Source of the DNA: Quinella sp. 2Q5
Lineage (GTDB): Bacteria > Bacillota > Negativicutes > Selenomonadales > Selenomonadaceae
Reading direction: 5' to 3'
Length of the DNA stretch: 64,000 nucleotides
NCBI GenBank assembly: GCA_015206785.1
Contig: JADEZQ010000009.1
Span: forward strand, 1-64,000
The notes under the pieces were generated by a model. That model worked only from the letters and a program-made list of their open reading frames with translations. It ran no database searches and was not told the DNA's origin. Made by a program: the position numbers and the translations under genes. This document shows, one piece after another, positions 46,074 to 55,855 of the stretch; the first letter of the stretch is position 1; the number at the start of each line of letters is the position of its first letter.

Positions 46074-48266
46074 TCAATCGGTCGTCAGAGGGTCAATGTC
46101 GATTTGAACGTCGTCACGGCGGTGGAGATTGTGCCGGCGCAAAAAAATTCTCACGGCGGACAAATCCTGCGACTTAATCAGCACGGCGAAGCGGAAGGCG
46201 TCGCGGTATCGGGCGACGGCGGCTCTGATGGGACCGAAAATTTTTTGGCGGGCGGAATTTTTTTCGGCGAAGTCGGTGCGGAAGGCGGCGACGATTTCTT
46301 TGGCGCGGGCTTTGGTCTTGAGTTCGTCGTTGCCTGTGACGATGAGCTTGACCAGCCGACAGAACGGCGGGAAAAAAACTTCGCGTCGCTGGGGAAGCTC
46401 GGCGGCGAAAAATTTTTCGTAGTCCTGCTCGCAACCGAAACGAATGGCAGGTGCGTCGACGTCGTAAGCCTGAACGATGACGTGCCCCGGCAAGTCCGCT
46501 CGACCTGCTCGACCCGCCGCCTGCGTGATTAGCTCGAAGCAACCTTCTGCCGCGCGAAAGTTTGCGAAGCTCAAAGCCGCGTCAGCACTGAGCACACCGA
46601 CCGCCGTGACGGATTGGATGTCGTGACCGCGGGCGACCATTTGCGTGCCGAAGAGGATATCGTATTCGTGGGCGGCGAAGGCGTCCAAAATTTTTTTGTG
46701 ACCGAACTTGCCGGCGGTGGAGTCTCTGTCCATGCGCAGAACCTTCGCGGCGGGCAAGGCGGTCTTCAAGGCGCGTTCAAGCTTCTCGGTGCCCGTGCCC
46801 AAAAATTTTATGTGATGACTGCCGCAAGTTGGGCAAACGTCCGGCGGGGTGGATTCGACATTGCAGCGGTGGCAAATCAATTTTCCGTCCGCGTGATAAG
46901 TCATCGGCATTGAGCAATCCGGACAACGACAGACTTCGCCGCACGCCCTGCACATCACCACCGTCGACCAGCCGCGCCGATTCAAAAGCAAGATCGCCTG
47001 TTGAGAGTCCGCCAAAGTTTTCTTGAGCAGCTCGACCAGCGCACGGCTCAGCACGCTGCGATTGCCCGCCTTGAGCTCGCCGCGCATGTCGACGCATTGC
47101 ACGGAGGGCAGAGGATTGTTGAGCACGCGCCACGGCATTGACAGATACATCAGCTCTCCGTGAGTGGCTCGGTAAAAATTTTCCAGGCTCGGCGTGGCTG
47201 AACCGAAGACGACTGCCGCCTCGTGGAAGCGGGCAAATTCTTCGGCGACGATGCGTGCGTGATAGCGCGGGGCAGTCTCCTGCTTGTAAGAGGTGTCCTG
47301 TTCCTCGTCGACGACAATCAAGCCGACGTTGTCGATGGGCGTGAACAATGCGCTTCGTGCGCCGATGACGATGCCGACTTCGCCCGTGCGGATTCGGTGG
47401 AAAGCGTCGCTTCGTTCGTTGGGGCTGAGGCGGCTGTGAATGACCGCAACGTCAGCAAAGTGCGCCTTGAAGTTTTCGACAGCTTGACCCGTCAGAGCAA
47501 TCTCAGGCACCAGAACAATCACGCGCCGCCCCAGGAGCCTGGCGATCTTTGCCAGCTCGATGTAGACCTGCGTCTTGCCGGAACCCGTCACGCCGTGCAG
47601 AAGGAAGCCTTGGAACTTGCGCGCCGCCAAAAATTTTTCCACCGCCGCAATCGCCGCGACCTGCTCGTCCGTCAGCTCGAACGACTTCGGCACGGGCTTT
47701 ATAGCGGCGTAGCTGTCGCGAAGGACGCGCCGTTGCTCCTCGACGATTATGCCCGCGTCGATTAAAATTTTCACTGTTCCCCGCAAGATTTTGTGTTCGG
47801 ACAGTTGAGCCGCCCGAAGGGAGCCATGCTCGGCAATCAGCCGCAAAAGTTTGAGTTGCGCGGGTTTGGACGAAAAATTTTTCTCGTCGAAGTCTTTAAC
47901 GATTTTGAGGACGCGTTCGAATTTGGCGACAAGCTTTCGAGCGCGCCCCGACATGAACAGCCCCATCGTCTGTGACAGCGGGCACATGTAAAACTCCGCC
48001 AGCCACCGCGCCTCGTGCATCATCGCCGGTGTGAACCACGGCTCGGAATCAATGACCGCGGCAACGTCCTTGAGCTTGAAGCCGAAGTCTGTGTCGTCGT
48101 CGACATCGTGCACGCTCATAACAAAGCCGTCAACCTTCCGCCTGCCGAACTCGACCACCACACGCCAACCCGCCGTCAGGAAACTCAGACTTTCGGGTAC
48201 CCGATATGTAAAGTTCTGATCAATACTGTTGGCAGTCACGTTGACGCAAACCTCAGCAATCTTCAT
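46074..48266 (-). CDS. priA: Primosomal protein N' (replication restart helicase)
   Basis: LLHGVTGSGKTQVYIELAKIARLLGRRVIVLVPEIALTGQ...VVDEEQDTSYKQETAPRYHARIVAEEFARFHEAAVVFGSATPSLE; CxxC zinc clusters. ATG at 48266 preferred over 48296. Confidence 0.96.
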   Translation of the reverse strand: MKIAEVCVNVTANSIDQNFTYRVPESLSFLTAGWRVVVEFGRRKVDGFVMSVHDVDDDTDFGFKLKDVAAVIDSEPWFTPAMMHEARWLAEFYMCPLSQTMGLFMSGRARKLVAKFERVLKIVKDFDEKNFSSKPAQLKLLRLIAEHGSLRAAQLSEHKILRGTVKILIDAGIIVEEQRRVLRDSYAAIKPVPKSFELTDEQVAAIAAVEKFLAARKFQGFLLHGVTGSGKTQVYIELAKIARLLGRRVIVLVPEIALTGQAVENFKAHFADVAVIHSRLSPNERSDAFHRIRTGEVGIVIGARSALFTPIDNVGLIVVDEEQDTSYKQETAPRYHARIVAEEFARFHEAAVVFGSATPSLENFYRATHGELMYLSMPWRVLNNPLPSVQCVDMRGELKAGNRSVLSRALVELLKKTLADSQQAILLLNRRGWSTVVMCRACGEVCRCPDCSMPMTYHADGKLICHRCNVESTPPDVCPTCGSHHIKFLGTGTEKLERALKTALPAAKVLRMDRDSTAGKFGHKKILDAFAAHEYDILFGTQMVARGHDIQSVTAVGVLSADAALSFANFRAAEGCFELITQAAGRAGRADLPGHVIVQAYDVDAPAIRFGCEQDYEKFFAAELPQRREVFFPPFCRLVKLIVTGNDELKTKARAKEIVAAFRTDFAEKNSARQKIFGPIRAAVARYRDAFRFAVLIKSQDLSAVRIFLRRHNLHRRDDVQIDIDPLTTD

Positions 48267-48300
48267 GCAGTCGCCTCCGGAAAAAATTATCGCCACTTAA

Positions 48301-48490
48301 GGCCGACGTGATGTCGGCCCGCCGCCGTATGACGACCAAGGATGGCGTCATAGGCGGCACGAGCGTCTACGGGTAAGCGCGGACGTTTCGTTGGTGGACG
48401 GTATCCGCCCCGCGCGCAGCGGCGAGTTTCTTTGCTACTTTCTTTCCTCGGTGAAAGAAAGTAGATCACGAAACGTAAAAGTAAATCCTG
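48301..48490. repeat. Multi-hairpin intergenic repeat, subfamily 2 (copy E)
   Basis: ggccgacgtgatgtcggcccgccgccgtatgacgaccaaggatggcgtcataggcggcacgagcg...ctactttctttcctcggtgaaagaaagtagatc; near-identical to 21471-21690. Confidence 0.9.
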
Positions 48491-48599
48491 AAAGTAGAAC
48501 AACACTTCGCCGACAAAAACCGAAAACATTCTACGCGAAAATTTTTGCGCGGGCAAGATTTTATGCTATAATCGCCGCGAAAGGAGCAGAAGATTTTCC

Positions 48600-49331
48600 A
48601 TGAAAGACATTCTCGACGTTCACGTCCACACCACCGCAAGCGGGCACGCTTACTCAACCCTCGGCGAATGCATCGTTGCCGCCAAGCGCAAAGGTCTCAA
48701 GCTCATCGGCATAGCTGACCACGCGCCGCTAATGCCCGGTGCCACGCACGATTTCTATTACCTGAACTTCAAAGTCATCCGCCGCGAACAAGACGACCTG
48801 CGTGTCGCAATGGGCGCGGAGCTGAATATAATCGACTACTCAGGCAGCACCGACCTTCCCGCGCAAATTCTCAAACGCATCGACTACGCAATCGCCAGCC
48901 TGCACAACCCCTGCATCGATCCAGGTTCGTTGGAAGAAAACACCGCCGCCATCATCGGCGCAATGCGCAACCCCCACGTCGTCATCATCGGTCACCCCGA
49001 CAACCCCGGCTTTCCCGCCGACTATGACGCCATCGCCCGCGCTGCCCGCGACAATCACGTTCTGCTCGAAATCAACAACAGCTCGTATTATCCCGGCGGA
49101 CACCGCGCAGGTTCCATCGAGACGGCGGCTTTGATGTTGGCGGCGTGCAAAAAGTTCGGCACGGAAATTATCATGGGCTCGGACGCTCACGTCGAACAGG
49201 ACGTCGGTAACCACGAGATGAGTCAAAAACTTTTGGCGGACAACAATTTCCCCGCCGACCTCGTCATAAATTCAAGCGTCGAAAAATTTCTTGAGCGCGT
49301 CGCCTACAGAAAGTCTCTCGCGCCGAAATGA
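48600..49331 (+). CDS. PHP-domain phosphatase/phosphoesterase (YcdX-like)
   Basis: ILDVHVHTTASGHAYSTLGECIVAAKRKGLKLIGIADHAPLMPGATH...HVVIIGHPDNPGF...IIMGSDAHVEQDVGN. Confidence 0.92.
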   Translation: MKDILDVHVHTTASGHAYSTLGECIVAAKRKGLKLIGIADHAPLMPGATHDFYYLNFKVIRREQDDLRVAMGAELNIIDYSGSTDLPAQILKRIDYAIASLHNPCIDPGSLEENTAAIIGAMRNPHVVIIGHPDNPGFPADYDAIARAARDNHVLLEINNSSYYPGGHRAGSIETAALMLAACKKFGTEIIMGSDAHVEQDVGNHEMSQKLLADNNFPADLVINSSVEKFLERVAYRKSLAPK

Positions 49332-49347
49332 AAGGAGCGTACAAATT

Positions 49348-50805
49348 TTGTTGGTTCATGAAATCATAAACCGCGGGCACGACACGGACATCGCCGTCGT
49401 CGACGAAGGTCGCACCATCACCTACGCGCAGCTGAAGCAGGAAATTGTTCGCTACCGCAACCGCCTGCACGCCGTCGGCATCCGCATGGGCGACCGCGTC
49501 GGAATTTTTTCCCGCAACAGCCTCGAATTCGTCTACGCTTACTTCGCCGCCGCCTCGCTCGGCGCAATCAACGTCCCGATAAATTTTCAGCTCAGCCCGC
49601 GCGAAACCGCTTACATCCTCAAGAACGCCGGCGTTGAACATCTGTTGACGCACGAGCCGTTGACCTTCGACGAAAAATTTTCGCTCACTCAACACGACCT
49701 GGCGACCTTCGGCAATGAAGACGCGCCCGAAGCTCCGCCGCTACCTGCTGACTTCGACGAGCATTCACCCTGCGCGATTATCTACACTTCCGGCACAACG
49801 GGCAATCCCAAAGGCGCGGTTCTCTCGCACAAAAATCTCGTGCACAACGCTTGGCAATGCAGCGTCTTCAAGTGCACACGCGATTGCAAAGTCCTTTGCG
49901 TCTTGCCGATGTATCACTGCTTCGGCTGGACGTGCACCGTGCTCAACACATTCTATCGCGGCGCGGCTCTGCACGTCATGCGCGTCTTCAAGCCCAAGGA
50001 CATGATCGACATGGTGCGCGACCAGCAGATAACCGACGTCATTGTCGTGCCGTCGATCTTCAAGCTCGTCACCGCCCTCGCCAAGCCCGACGACTTCCGC
50101 AGTGTTCGCTTCGCAATGAGCGGCGGGACGACTTTGCCCGACAAAATCGTCGAGGAATTCACGAAAAAATTCGGGCTCACCGTTGCCGAAGGTTACGGGC
50201 TGTCCGAGGCGTCGCCCTGTGTGTTTTTGACAACGCACGGCAAGGAACGTCGCGGCTCTTGCGGACAGAAGCTTGACGGCGAAGAGATTCGTATCGTCGA
50301 CGAGGACGGGCGCGATGTTGCTGACGGCGAGGTCGGTGAAGTTCTCGTTCGCGGCGGACAAGTCATGCTCGGCTATTGGAAGAACCCCGAAGCCACCGCT
50401 GAAGCTCTCGACGCGGACGGCTGGCTCCACACCGGCGACGTCGGCAAAGTCGACGCGGACGGCTACTACTACATCGTCAACCGCATCAAGGAAATGATCA
50501 TCAGCATGGGCGAGAACATTTATCCCCGCGAGGTCGAAGAGGTCGTCTATCAGTTCCGCGGCATCAAGGACGCTGCTGTCGTCGGCGTGGACGACAAATT
50601 GCGCGGGCAGGTCGGCGCGTGTTTCTATGAGGTTGTTGACGGAATGACTGTCGACGCCCGCGAGCTCAAGAAGTTTTTGCAGAAGAACCTTGCGCTGTAC
50701 AAAATCCCCCGCGAGTTTCACGAGCTTAAAGAAATCCCGCGCACGTCCACGGGAAAAATTTCCAAGCGACAGATCCTCGAAGACTATCTGGCGGCGAAAG
50801 GTTGA
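49348..50805 (+). CDS. AMP-dependent acyl-CoA synthetase / long-chain fatty acid-CoA ligase family
   Basis: CAIIYTSGTTGNPKGAVLSHKNLVHN; VAEGYGLSEASP; GWLHTGDVGKVDADGYYYIVNRIKEMIISMGENIYPREVEE; TTG start after AAAGGAGCG. Confidence 0.94.
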   Translation: MLVHEIINRGHDTDIAVVDEGRTITYAQLKQEIVRYRNRLHAVGIRMGDRVGIFSRNSLEFVYAYFAAASLGAINVPINFQLSPRETAYILKNAGVEHLLTHEPLTFDEKFSLTQHDLATFGNEDAPEAPPLPADFDEHSPCAIIYTSGTTGNPKGAVLSHKNLVHNAWQCSVFKCTRDCKVLCVLPMYHCFGWTCTVLNTFYRGAALHVMRVFKPKDMIDMVRDQQITDVIVVPSIFKLVTALAKPDDFRSVRFAMSGGTTLPDKIVEEFTKKFGLTVAEGYGLSEASPCVFLTTHGKERRGSCGQKLDGEEIRIVDEDGRDVADGEVGEVLVRGGQVMLGYWKNPEATAEALDADGWLHTGDVGKVDADGYYYIVNRIKEMIISMGENIYPREVEEVVYQFRGIKDAAVVGVDDKLRGQVGACFYEVVDGMTVDARELKKFLQKNLALYKIPREFHELKEIPRTSTGKISKRQILEDYLAAKG

Positions 50806-50811
50806 TCCCAA

Positions 50812-51339
50812 TTGCCCATAACCGAGGAACAACTTGAAACTCTCTTCGCCTTCATCGACGGGCACCCCGCCGCGCAAATTGACAGCCGCCTGACTCTGCC
50901 GATAACCGCCGACAACTTCAAGGAACGCTTCAATGTCGAGATGATTCCGATTGTGCGACGCCTGGACCTTGACGACGACAGGACTGTCACGAAAAATTTT
51001 TTCCTGCTCAATGATTGGCAGACACGCACGACGACGGACGGGAAAATTTTCCTGAACGTCTTCGGCAACAGCGCGGCGATTGAAGTCGTGACCGACGACA
51101 GCGACCGCATAAAGTTCGTGCTGTGCGCCTTCAGCCAACCCGAAACGCCCGACGAAAAAACTTTGGCGTCGATGGTTCTGGTGACGCTGACGAAAGTTCT
51201 GTTGCCGACGGACGACGTCGAAAGCTTCCTGCGCAAGCTGCCCGCGGTCGGCAACATGATTGTCGGCGACATGGAGTTTTCGCTGACGAAGTTCAACGGC
51301 TTGACGCTGATATTGGCGGCGAAGGGGGGTGTGCTTTGA
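50812..51339 (+). CDS. Hypothetical protein (paralogue of the next gene)
   Basis: MPITEEQLETLFAFIDGHPAAQIDSRLTLPITADNFKERFNV...TVTKNFFLLNDWQTRTTTDGKIFLNVFGNSAAIEVVTDDSDRIKFV; non-ATG start. Confidence 0.75.
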   Translation: MPITEEQLETLFAFIDGHPAAQIDSRLTLPITADNFKERFNVEMIPIVRRLDLDDDRTVTKNFFLLNDWQTRTTTDGKIFLNVFGNSAAIEVVTDDSDRIKFVLCAFSQPETPDEKTLASMVLVTLTKVLLPTDDVESFLRKLPAVGNMIVGDMEFSLTKFNGLTLILAAKGGVL

Positions 51340-51914
51340 AGAAAATTTTTGCGGCGATCTTCGCGATGATGTTGATGGTCGGTCACGTGGAAGCGGCGGA
51401 CTTCACGCCCGCGCAGGTCGATAAAATTTTTGAACTCACCGTGAACAATCCCGCCGTCGCTGCGGACGCCGCGTTGCCTTTCGACGCCGCCACCTTCCAA
51501 CAGAATTACAACGCCTTCATGATGAACTTTATCGTCGACGTCGGCACGGGCGAAGAAATTTCCGTCCTGCAGAAAATTTTTCTGCTCAACGGCGCGACTG
51601 TCACCTTGCACGACGAGGGCACCGTCTTCACGAAAAATTTTTTGAACCGCGCGGCAATCGTCGGGCTAAGCGACAGCAACGGCAGGCTCAAGGTGCTCAA
51701 CCTGTTCGCCGTGCAAGTGGAGGGTAGGGACGACGCGCTCTTTCACGCGCTGATTCTGCAGGCGTTCATCAGGGCGGTGACTCCCGACTTCGACTCGACG
51801 TCGTTGCTGAGAGCCGTGAAAAAAAATCCCACCGCGCCCGTCGTCCACAACGGCATTAGCTACACAATCACCCGCGACGAAAACTTGAACATCGTCACCG
51901 CCGTCGCCGAATAA
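51336..51914 (+). CDS. Hypothetical secreted protein (paralogue of preceding gene)
   Basis: Signal peptide (L/M)KKIFAAIFAMMLMVGHVEAA; shares ADAALPFDAATFQQNYNAFM...KIFLLNGATVTLHDEGTVFTKNFLNRAAIVGLSDSNGRLKVL layout with 50812-51339. Confidence 0.75.
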   Translation: MKKIFAAIFAMMLMVGHVEAADFTPAQVDKIFELTVNNPAVAADAALPFDAATFQQNYNAFMMNFIVDVGTGEEISVLQKIFLLNGATVTLHDEGTVFTKNFLNRAAIVGLSDSNGRLKVLNLFAVQVEGRDDALFHALILQAFIRAVTPDFDSTSLLRAVKKNPTAPVVHNGISYTITRDENLNIVTAVAE

Positions 51915-51952
51915 AAAAAAATCCCCGCACGTCACGGGAATTTTTTTTTGCG
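51914..51952. terminator. Bidirectional Rho-independent terminator
   Basis: aaaaaaaaatccccgcacgtcacgggaattttttttt. Confidence 0.75.
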
Positions 51953-51953
51953 C

Positions 51954-52757
51954 TCAACGTTTCATCCAGCCGAACTCCTCGAAGCTCTGTCGCCAGGCAA
52001 TGCGCTCGTAAAAATCTTTCATGGTCGTTTGCGTGTGGAAGATGGGCACGCGCTCCAACGCGAAGAAATTGCTGCCGCGGTCGACGATGCCGTATTTGAT
52101 GGTGAACGCGCCCTTGTAGCCGAGGTCTTGGGCGATGCCGGCGATATGCAGATTGTAAGTGCCCGTCGGATACGCCATGAACTCAATCGGGTGACCGAGC
52201 TGTTCTTCAAGCAAATTCTTCGAGTTCAACAGCTCACTGCGGATTTCGTCGTCGGGCAGCTCCTCAAGCTTCGGGTGCGTCAGCGTGTGCGATTGAATAG
52301 TCACGCCGCCCGATTCCATTTCGCGCAGCTGATCCCAGTTCATGTAGTTGGGGTATTGACCGGTGAACGCGGGGATAACGAAAATCGTCGCGCGCAAGCC
52401 GTACTTCTTGAGGATTGGGAACGCGTTGGTGTAGTTGTCGATGTAGCCGTCGTCGAAGGTGATGAGCACGGGGCGCGGCGGCAGTTCCAGTTCGCCGTTG
52501 AGACCCGCGTACAATTCGTCGGGCGTTATCGTCACGCAACCGCTGTCGACGAGGAATTTCATCTGCGCATCAAAATCCGCCACGGGCACGGCAAGCGACG
52601 AATGCTTATCGTCGACCTGATGATAGTTCAGCACCAAAATCTTCGGACCGGCGGCAATGGCGTTTATCTCGGCGGCGGACTGCGCTTGAGATTTGTAGAC
52701 GCTCGCGCCCGACACAATCAGCACAACCGTCAGCGCGAGGAGAAAAATTTTTTTCAT
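51954..52757 (-). CDS. Secreted polysaccharide deacetylase
   Basis: MKKIFLLALTVVLIVSGASVYKSQA; ILVLNYHQVD; PVLITFDDGYIDNYTNAFPILKKYGLRATIFVIPAF; IQSHTLTHPKLEEL: NodB domain. The 594-aa track ORF is an antisense extension. Confidence 0.93.
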   Translation of the reverse strand: MKKIFLLALTVVLIVSGASVYKSQAQSAAEINAIAAGPKILVLNYHQVDDKHSSLAVPVADFDAQMKFLVDSGCVTITPDELYAGLNGELELPPRPVLITFDDGYIDNYTNAFPILKKYGLRATIFVIPAFTGQYPNYMNWDQLREMESGGVTIQSHTLTHPKLEELPDDEIRSELLNSKNLLEEQLGHPIEFMAYPTGTYNLHIAGIAQDLGYKGAFTIKYGIVDRGSNFFALERVPIFHTQTTMKDFYERIAWRQSFEEFGWMKR

Positions 52758-52886
52758 AGCAACGTTCCTTTGCAAGTGGTCTGCCCGAATAATTCTTCCG
52801 CCGCGAAAAATTTCCTGCCGAAGCCCGACGCTTGCCCGACGCCGCCGATTGGTGTAGACTTGGCAAAAACTTTGGAGGCTGATAGC

Positions 52887-53750
52887 ATGTCGGCAAAAAT
52901 TTTGTACGGCAAGGAATTCGCGGAGAAGATCAAGGAATCTGCGCGGCGTGAGGTCGAACGGCTCAAGAACGATTTCGGAGTGACGGCGGGGCTTGCGGTC
53001 ATCATCGTCGGGGAAAATCCCGCCTCGCAAGTCTACGTTCGCAACAAGCACAAAACCTGCGAAGAGCTCGGCATCGTCTCGGAGGTCATCGCCTTGCCCG
53101 AAGACACGACCAAAGACGCGTTGCTCGCCAAAATCGACGAACTCAACATCAACCCGAACATTCACGGGATATTGGTGCAACTGCCACTGCCCGCCGCCAT
53201 CAAAGCGCACTCGGAGGAAATTTTGAACCGAATTGATCCGCGCAAAGATGTCGACGGCTTCCACCCCGTCAACGTCGGCAAGCTCGTCATCGGGACGCCC
53301 GCGCTCGTTCCATGCACACCCGCCGGTTGCGTGGAAATGCTCGACCTTGCGGGCATTGATATCGACGGCAAACGCGCAGTCATCATCGGGCGCAGCAACA
53401 TCGTCGGCAAGCCGCTGCTTCATCTGCTGATGGCTCGCCACGCAACGGTTACCGTCTGCCACACTCACACGAAGAATCTTGCGGAAGTCGCGCGCGAAGG
53501 TGAAATTCTCGTTGCGGCGTCCGGCAAACCCAAACTCGTCACGGCGGACATGATTCGCCCCGGCGCAACCGTCATCGACGTTGGCATCAATCGCATCGCG
53601 CCGAAGAAGTTGGTCGGCGACGTGGACTTCGACGCGGCGGTTGACATTGCCGGCGCGATAACTCCCGTGCCCGGCGGCGTCGGCTTGCTCACGGTCGCCA
53701 TGCTCATGAAGAACGTCGTCAAGGCGGCGCGATTGCAACTTGAGGCGTGA
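52887..53750 (+). CDS. folD: Bifunctional methylenetetrahydrofolate dehydrogenase/methenyltetrahydrofolate cyclohydrolase
   Basis: MSAKILYGKEFAEKIKESARREVERLKN...VGENPASQVYVRNKHKTCEELGI...HGILVQLPLP...DVDGFHPVNVGKL...VIGRSNIVGKPLLHLL...PVPGGVGLLTVAMLMKN. Confidence 0.97.
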   Translation: MSAKILYGKEFAEKIKESARREVERLKNDFGVTAGLAVIIVGENPASQVYVRNKHKTCEELGIVSEVIALPEDTTKDALLAKIDELNINPNIHGILVQLPLPAAIKAHSEEILNRIDPRKDVDGFHPVNVGKLVIGTPALVPCTPAGCVEMLDLAGIDIDGKRAVIIGRSNIVGKPLLHLLMARHATVTVCHTHTKNLAEVAREGEILVAASGKPKLVTADMIRPGATVIDVGINRIAPKKLVGDVDFDAAVDIAGAITPVPGGVGLLTVAMLMKNVVKAARLQLEA

Positions 53751-53752
53751 AG

Positions 53753-54922
53753 ATGTTCATCGTGCTGGTAGCTCTGCTTTTGGCGGCGGTGATGGCGGTC
53801 GCGCTCGTGTCGATAAAATTCCTCTTCGACGATCATCTGGTCAAGCGTCTCTACCGACTGTTCGCGCTGGCTGACCTTGCGGTTATCGGCATCATCGTCG
53901 GCGGCTGGGCTGTGCGTGACGTGGTGCCCGCCTGGTTCGTGACGACCTTCGGCAGCTTCGCGACGGTCTTCATGATGGCGCAACTCATGTGCGGCGTGAT
54001 GGTCGGCGTTGCCCTCGGCGTGCGGCTCGTCTACAGAAAGTTTCACCGCCCGACGAAGTTCGATCCTTCGCGGCGAAAAGTTCTCGCGCACGGAATGATT
54101 TACCCGCTGTTGAGTTTCGCGCTCGCCGCTTACGGCAACCGAATCGAAAGAAATTCCGACGTGGAAAATTTTTTCGACGTGCCCATAAAAAATCTGCCGC
54201 CCGACCTCGAAGGTTTTCGCCTCGCGCAGATATCCGACATTCATCTCGGTGCACATTTCTCGTTGGAACGGCTGACCGGTCTCCTGCAACGAATCGCTGA
54301 CAGCAAGCCCGACCTGCTCGCAATCACCGGCGACATCTTCGACGACGTGCCCATGAATCCCGCCGCCATAAAGATAGTCGACGCCTTCACCGACAAGTTC
54401 AAGTTCGGCATCTGGTACATCCACGGCAACCACGAACACTTCCGCGGCATCCGCGCGATTGAGGAGGCTCTGGCGCAGACGAAGATTCACGTGCTGATTA
54501 ATCGTTCGGAATGCGTAACCTCCAAGCTCTACGTCCTCGGTGTCGACTATCCGCCGCGTGCGCCGGTAATGAGCTCGAACGACGAGGAGCGTGCGAAAAT
54601 TTTTGCCGAAGCCCGAAAGAATTTCGTCGACCGTGCAGAGGAAGGCGTGCCCGAAGACGCCGTCAAGATTCTGCTCGCGCACCATCCCGAATTCATTGAC
54701 GACGGTGCCGAAAGAAATTTCCCGCTCACGCTCACCGGTCACACTCACGGCGGGCAAATCGGTATCTTCGGCGTGCCGCTGTTGCCGGTCTTCAAATACA
54801 CGCGCGGCATCGTTCGCAACGGCGACTCGATTGGCTACGTTCACGTCGGCAACGGCAGTTGGTTCCCGTTCAGACTAGGCTGCCCGCCGGAAATCGCTTA
54901 CTTCACGCTCAAAGGTGCCTGA
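53753..54922 (+). CDS. Membrane metallophosphoesterase (YaeI/YkuE-like)
   Basis: N-terminal TMs; LAQISDIHLGAHFSLERL...AITGDIFDD...IHGNHEH...LTGHTHGGQIGIFGVPLLP. Confidence 0.92.
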   Translation: MFIVLVALLLAAVMAVALVSIKFLFDDHLVKRLYRLFALADLAVIGIIVGGWAVRDVVPAWFVTTFGSFATVFMMAQLMCGVMVGVALGVRLVYRKFHRPTKFDPSRRKVLAHGMIYPLLSFALAAYGNRIERNSDVENFFDVPIKNLPPDLEGFRLAQISDIHLGAHFSLERLTGLLQRIADSKPDLLAITGDIFDDVPMNPAAIKIVDAFTDKFKFGIWYIHGNHEHFRGIRAIEEALAQTKIHVLINRSECVTSKLYVLGVDYPPRAPVMSSNDEERAKIFAEARKNFVDRAEEGVPEDAVKILLAHHPEFIDDGAERNFPLTLTGHTHGGQIGIFGVPLLPVFKYTRGIVRNGDSIGYVHVGNGSWFPFRLGCPPEIAYFTLKGA

Positions 54923-54923
54923 C

Positions 54924-55622
54924 ATGGAACGACTGCAAAAGCTCATCGCGCGCGCGGGCATATGTTCACGGCGCAGGGCGGAAGAACTCATCACATCTGG
55001 GCGCGTGGCTGTCGACGGGCAAATCGTCACGGAGCTCGGTGCCAAAGCCGACGTCCATCAAAAAATCCGCGTCGACGGCAAGGAGCTGACATTCGGCGCG
55101 GAAAAAATTTATCTGCTCGTGAACAAGCCGCGCGGTTACATCTGCACCGCAAGCGACGACCGCGGACGCAAGACCGTGCTCGATTTGCTCGGCGAAAATT
55201 TTTCCGAACGCGTCTATCCCGTCGGCAGGCTCGACTTCGATTCGGAAGGGCTGATTCTGCTGACCAACGACGGCGACTTGACCAACGCGCTGATTCATCC
55301 GCGATACGGCGTCTCGAAAACTTACCGCGTGAAAATTTCCGGCGACATCACCGCCGACAAACTCGAACGCCTCCGCGCGGGCATTGAGCTTGACGACGGA
55401 CCGACTGCGCCCGCCGAAGTTCATCAGTTCGGCGCGGACACGGTCGACATCACCATTCGCGAGGGACGCAATCGGCAGGTGCGGCGAATGTTCGCGGCGG
55501 TCGGTTGCAACGTCAAACGTCTGCGCCGAATCAGATTCGCGGGTCTGACGTTGAGCGGCGTGCCCGTCGGCAAGTTCCGTGCGCTGACGGCTGACGAGGT
55601 CGCTGCGCTGAAAAAACTTTGA
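54924..55622 (+). CDS. RsuA/RluB-family pseudouridine synthase
   Basis: MERLQKLIARAGICSRRRAEELITSGRVAVDG (S4) ...LVNKPRGYICTASDDRGRKTVLDLL...YPVGRLDFDSEGLILLTNDGDL...EGRNRQVRRMFAAVG. Confidence 0.95.
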   Translation: MERLQKLIARAGICSRRRAEELITSGRVAVDGQIVTELGAKADVHQKIRVDGKELTFGAEKIYLLVNKPRGYICTASDDRGRKTVLDLLGENFSERVYPVGRLDFDSEGLILLTNDGDLTNALIHPRYGVSKTYRVKISGDITADKLERLRAGIELDDGPTAPAEVHQFGADTVDITIREGRNRQVRRMFAAVGCNVKRLRRIRFAGLTLSGVPVGKFRALTADEVAALKKL

Positions 55623-55626
55623 CGCA

Positions 55627-55855
55627 AACAAAAACACCCGTCAACAACGGCGGGGCAAACGTGACGTTTGATCCTGATGTCGCGCCGCAACGCACGAGAT
55701 ATCGAACGTTGTCGCCGCGCTCAAACAAAAACCCCCCGTCAACACGGCGGGGCAAACGTGACGTTTGATCCTGATGTCGCGCCGCAACGCACGAGATATC
55801 AAACGTTGTCGCCGCGCTCAAACAAAAACCCCGTCAACACGGCGGGGGAATTTTT
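55627..55855 (+). repeat. Tandemly duplicated terminator-containing unit (~97-bp period, ~2.4 copies)
   Basis: caaacaaaaacNcccgtcaacNacggcggggcaaacgtgacgtttgatcctgatgtcgcgccgcaacgcacgagatatcRaacgttgtcgccgcgct repeated at ~55627 and ~55723, third partial copy from ~55819 ending in the final hairpin. Confidence 0.9.

Noticed and set aside
51954-53738. 594-aa ORF covering the polysaccharide deacetylase and folD antisense
   Set aside because: Only the part 51954-52757 is a real gene (signal peptide and NodB domain); the upstream part is antisense to folD.
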